Below, one piece after another: positions 60,589 to 64,000 of a DNA stretch of 64,000 bases. The position numbers and the translations under genes were made by a program. Within the stretch, counting starts at the first letter, position 1. Each line of letters starts with the position of its first letter. This DNA is from Marsupella aquatica (lineage: Eukaryota > Marchantiophyta), in the NCBI GenBank assembly GCA_973895155.1, contig OZ316893.1, positions 22,754,001 to 22,818,000 on the forward strand, read 5' to 3'. The notes below the pieces were generated by a model. It saw nothing but the letters and a program-made list of their open reading frames with translations, searched no databases and was not told the DNA's origin.

Positions 60589-60933
60589 TGTTAGGATTTA
60601 CACTTAGGTCTAGAGTTACGAATGTACCGTAGTTAAGACTAACCTTAGTCGCAGACTTGGTTAGGTTAGTCATGCTGTGCACACTCTATAACCAAGCGAT
60701 GTTTGCTTGGAGAGGTGGAACTCAGGCTCATTGTTACGGAGCCAGTTGAGAGATAGGGAGAGCTTGTGCTGTGGATGCTTGGTATGGCCGGTCGGCCTAG
60801 AGTGCAGTAAAGCTCTTGTGTGTTCCCGTGGATGTAGCCTCATGTGGAGGTGAACCACGTATCTCTCTGTGTCGTCTATTGTGCGTTGGATGGTTCAAGG
60901 GCTTGCCGTTGCGATCGTCGTCTATGCTCAACA
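60589..60933 (+). repeat. 5' LTR of copia element
   Basis: 345 bp bounded by TGTTAG at the left and CTCAACA at the right, i.e. TG...CA ends with short inverted ends. It is placed by the primer site just downstream. The 3' LTR lies beyond the window, so LTR identity and age cannot be estimated. The 5 bases before it are TTATT, a possible target duplication. Confidence 0.75.
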
Positions 60934-60935
60934 AT

Positions 60936-60947
60936 TGGTATCAGAGC
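60936..60947 (+). other. Primer binding site (initiator Met tRNA)
   Basis: TGGTATCAGAGC lies two bases after the LTR end and complements the 3' end of plant initiator tRNA-Met, the usual primer of Ty1/copia reverse transcription in plants. Confidence 0.9.
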
Positions 60948-62501
60948 ATGCCTGGGAGGTGACGTGTGTTCGTGACAGGATTTCGTGACGGTTTTTTCCA
61001 GTGTTGAGTGTCGGTGGATTTCCCGGAGTTCCGTCGCATGGAACTTGGAGTTTATGGGCTCAACGGATAGATCAGGGCAAGAGCTTTCTAACAGTGTGAA
61101 GAAATCGCTGAACGGAGCTCGTGGTGCAGAGAGATCTAAGTTTTTGGCGTTCTAGATTTTGTGATGAAAGTTGGCAACATTCATGTTCGACGGTTTTTCG
61201 GAGGAGGGACCAGAGTTTGTTTTCTCGACGGTTTGAGCTCTACGGCGAAGGAGGCATCGCATGCTATAGCTCTGCTTGTAGATTGGGATGAGCTGTTTGT
61301 TTTGGTAGCTGATTTGTTACCAAGTGTGTACCGTGTGCGACGGGACGAGCAAAAGAAGCATTCTGATTTTGTGACCGGCTATGGAGTCCTCTTTTGCCTG
61401 ATCGGGGTTTCTTGTCGTGGCAATCGACTCAGAGGGAGAAGCGTCAAGTGTTTTGACTCAACGGAGAGATTGAGGCAAGACGATTGTTTTGAGTCCGGGA
61501 TTGGCTCTTTGATGCGAAGAGGAAGGCTAAGCAAAATCAATTACCTTGTTGGACTTGGTGACGGCACCAAGTGCAATTCATCAACATTCGTTGTTGACAA
61601 GGTACCATTTCTTCTCTTTGAAAAACTGATTCGAAATTGGCTATGGCAATTGAGAGAAATCTGTCATCTTTACCAATTTTTTTCTCCCTCTTTCTTTCCT
61701 CGTTTTGGGTGCTTCTTATATCGATCTTCATCGCCTCGGAGTCTAGTTTCCAAATCTGAAATCAGATCTTGATTTCGTCAAAACCCGAGTGAGATATCTT
61801 GCGTTTGGTGTCGAGGGGTACATTCTGCCGTGTGTATTTTCTGCGCGCGCGACCAGATTTCGACGACGAAGGGTGGTAGGGGGTTTTGGGGGTTCGAGGA
61901 CACGTGTCAGCCCCTCGATTGTTCTTCCAAAATTCCCACAGGGCTTGTACAAGGGTCATAAAATATTCCAAAAAACCAGAGAGCTATTTTTTGACCGTCC
62001 GACAAAGATTTCGTCCGCCGAATGGTAACCTTTTTGGTTCTTTTTCGGCGAGGTCGTAGCCATTGAAGTTGGCAACGCGGCGCACCGATCACATCGCAAT
62101 TCCGACGACGGGTTATACTTGGTATTTCGGTTATTCCCTGAGGTGGTCAAAACGGGGGAGTTTCCCAAGGTTTTACCCACCTCGACCAAAATTTGAATAA
62201 CTTTTCCGTCAAATTTTTATTTTGATTTCGGTTTTCAGTATTGGACTCCTAGCTTTGTGGGCTACACGGCGGTGTTGGGTTTTGAGTTTTTTGAGAAGTT
62301 GTGAAAAACGACAATTTTTGTGATTTGCTCATATTAGTGATTCGAAGGAGTTTTTCGAAGACGTGGAACTTGAAGCACAAGGATCACCACGGTAGTTTGA
62401 GGGGCAGAGAGAGGAGCAGGAGGAAGAGCACGTGACACCGATACCATCACCGGTGCGGCGTGTGGTGGAGGAAGCAGTACTACTACCGGAGCTCACGGTA
62501 G
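60948..62501 (+). other. Copia untranslated leader
   Basis: About 1.5 kb between the primer site and gag, long for a copia leader. It contains a 203-codon plus-strand open frame at 61161-61772 with no recognised domain, so it is either a lost extra ORF or an insertion. Otherwise no structure seen. Confidence 0.5.
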
Positions 62502-64000
62502 TGCCAAAGAAGAACTTTCAAGCTTGGGGGACCCAAGTATGAAGTGACAAAGTATGATGGATGCTCTGATTACTTGCTATGGAAGAAGCAGGTGAAGGGA
62601 GTGCTCTATGCGTCAGGGATGGGCCAACTACTGAGCCCTCGTGAAGACGATGTTGATGAGAAACGATGGGACCGCATGCAGGAGCAGGGAGTGTGGTGTG
62701 TTACACTCTATCTCATGCCTCCCATCATCAAACAGTTAGGTGCACATAAGGACTGCATGTCCTTGTTTGTGGAATTGCAGAGCAAGTATCACCGCAAGGA
62801 GTTGTCGAACCGACTCTACACTTCCTACAAACTGATGAGTTCCAGGATGAAGGAATCCGGTACGAAGTTGCAAGACCATGTGGATGCTTTCAACGACATG
62901 GTCGTTGACTTGGAAAACCTTGAGGAGACTTTGATTGATGAGACGAAGGTTCTGCAGCTTCTTAGTTCATTGCCTCCATCTTACTAGTCCCTATCACGAG
63001 TGTTGTTGCATCGTGATAGGGATACCATTTCATACAATGACATGGTAAGTTCTCTGCTTAGTGATGATCTTCAGCAGAAGATGCACATCATGTCACAACC
63101 TTCATCATCTGGTGCTGCCCTCAATGTTAACCGTGGGAGGAGTATGCAGCGACCAACTGGGGACCGTAAAACCCAGTTTAGATCTAAATCCAGATCTAAG
63201 TCCAGGGGTAAATCCCCTCAGAGGAGGCAGGTGACATGTTGGAAGTGCAACCAAGTTGGACACTTCAAGCGAGACTGTAAGGGAAAGGCAGCGGAAACTT
63301 CATCGGCAAATGTGGCTAGGGCTGATGGAGAAGTTGATTTACTCAATGATGAGTATGTTTTATGAAGCCGGGGGTATGCTCTGTGCACGTCATCTAGGAG
63401 AGCAGATGATGTGTGGATTCTTGATTGTGTTTGCTCTTTTCATATTTGTTACGTTCATGAGTTTTTCAGTTCTTACTCTGTTTCAAACGGTTCAGTTCTG
63501 ATGGGAAATGATCACTCCTATCAAATTGAGGGAATTGGGTCTGTGAAGATTTAAATGTTTGATGGCGCTGTGCGCACAGTGTCCGGAGTCAGGTATGTAC
63601 CTGGCATGCGTAAGAATTTGATTTCACTCGGTGTGTTGGATTCAAATGGTCATCAATGAAGCGTTATTGATGGTGAACTTTAAGTCAGGTCGGGAGAGAC
63701 AGTGATTTTGAAGGGGAGCAGACAAAAAAAATTGTATGTATTACAGGGCAATACTATATGTGGAGAGGCCAATATAACCAAGTCTCACGAGGAGATGACT
63801 CAACTGTGGCATTCACGGCTAGGCCACATGAGTGAGAAGGGTTTGGCTATCTTACGGAAGAATGGATTCATTTCTGATTTGCAATCTTGTAAATTAGAGT
63901 TCTGTGAGCATTGCATTCTTGGAAAGCAGCATTGTCGTGCTTTTGGTGTTGGAACTCATCGTTCCAAAGCGGTTCTGGAATACATTCATAGTGACGTGTG
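62502..64000 (+). pseudogene. Copia gag-protease-integrase polyprotein, decayed, runs off window
   Basis: One frame can be followed from 62502 to the window edge. gag: KYDGCSDYLLWKKQV, a UBN2-like body (SKYHRKELSNRLYTSYKLMS, LSSLPPSY), a basic Arg/Ser stretch and a zinc knuckle CWKCNQVGHFKRDC at about 63237-63278. Protease region: WILDCVCSFHI, where the usual DSG/DTG active site reads DCV. Then GVRYVPGMRKNLISLG and the GAG-pre-integrase region LWHSRLGHMSEKGL ... CEHCILGKQH with its Cys pair, and the first integrase residues. Stops interrupt the frame at 62985-62987, 63363-63365, 63552-63554 and twice more before about 63690, but there is no frameshift. Reverse transcriptase and RNase H would lie to the right. 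Confidence 0.92.

Noticed and set aside
1-64000. CRISPR arrays, operons, bacterial promoters and terminators
   Set aside because: The sequence is eukaryotic (spliced genes, LTR elements, LINEs), and none of the direct repeats has the spacer structure of a CRISPR array.

Overview
The window reads as nuclear DNA of a land plant. Evidence: two RALF-type peptide hormone precursors, an NHL/LEA-2 membrane protein, an F-box fragment, a spliced cytochrome P450 remnant, a Ty1/copia element with an initiator-tRNA primer site, a plant L1-type LINE with a zf-RVT domain, AT-rich GT...AG introns and short TTTAGGG-type telomere-like tracts. Genes are sparse and most of the sequence is decayed or repetitive, which suggests a medium to large genome. 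A seedless plant (moss or another bryophyte, or a lycophyte or fern) is my best guess from the style of the F-box and RALF proteins, but this is inference. No prokaryotic, organellar, rRNA or canonical tRNA gene was seen.

Layout. 1-9.6 kb has no supported gene; it holds a G-rich block (3.7-4.1 kb), two perfect 18-bp-stem hairpins (5.1 and 6.6 kb) and an in-frame minisatellite (8.7 kb). 9.6-10.4 kb (-) is an NHL/LEA-2-like gene. 14.0-15.1 kb (-) is a P450 pseudogene keeping two exons and one intron. 15.5-18.3 kb is repeat-rich. 19.1-22.7 kb (-) is a nine-exon, DDE-type transposase-like gene with a SAP-like motif inside the catalytic region. 24.2 kb (+) is a truncated F-box protein. 29.75-31.4 kb (+) is the 3' part of a non-LTR retrotransposon that looks like the restriction-like-endonuclease type. 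32.5-36.2 kb carries two related inverted-repeat elements. 38.6-41.3 kb (-) is a 5'-truncated L1-type LINE with a 328-bp MITE inserted between direct repeats. 42.8 kb (+) and 52.2-52.6 kb (-) are two RALF genes in convergent orientation, with a 10-copy ~70-bp satellite array between them (47.2-47.9 kb). 53-59.5 kb is repeat-rich. 60.6 kb to the right edge is a degenerate copia element: 5' LTR, PBS, gag, protease, and the start of integrase.

The only intact, expressed-looking genes are the NHL/LEA-2-like gene and the two RALF genes. The RALF precursors probably give secreted, disulfide-bonded signals made by cleavage at an RRRL site. Their mature regions are 84% identical over 50 residues, so they are very likely a local inverted duplicate pair. 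The rest is mainly a record of transposition: layered insertions, tandem duplications of 30-262 bp, and reading frames broken by stops and single-base shifts.
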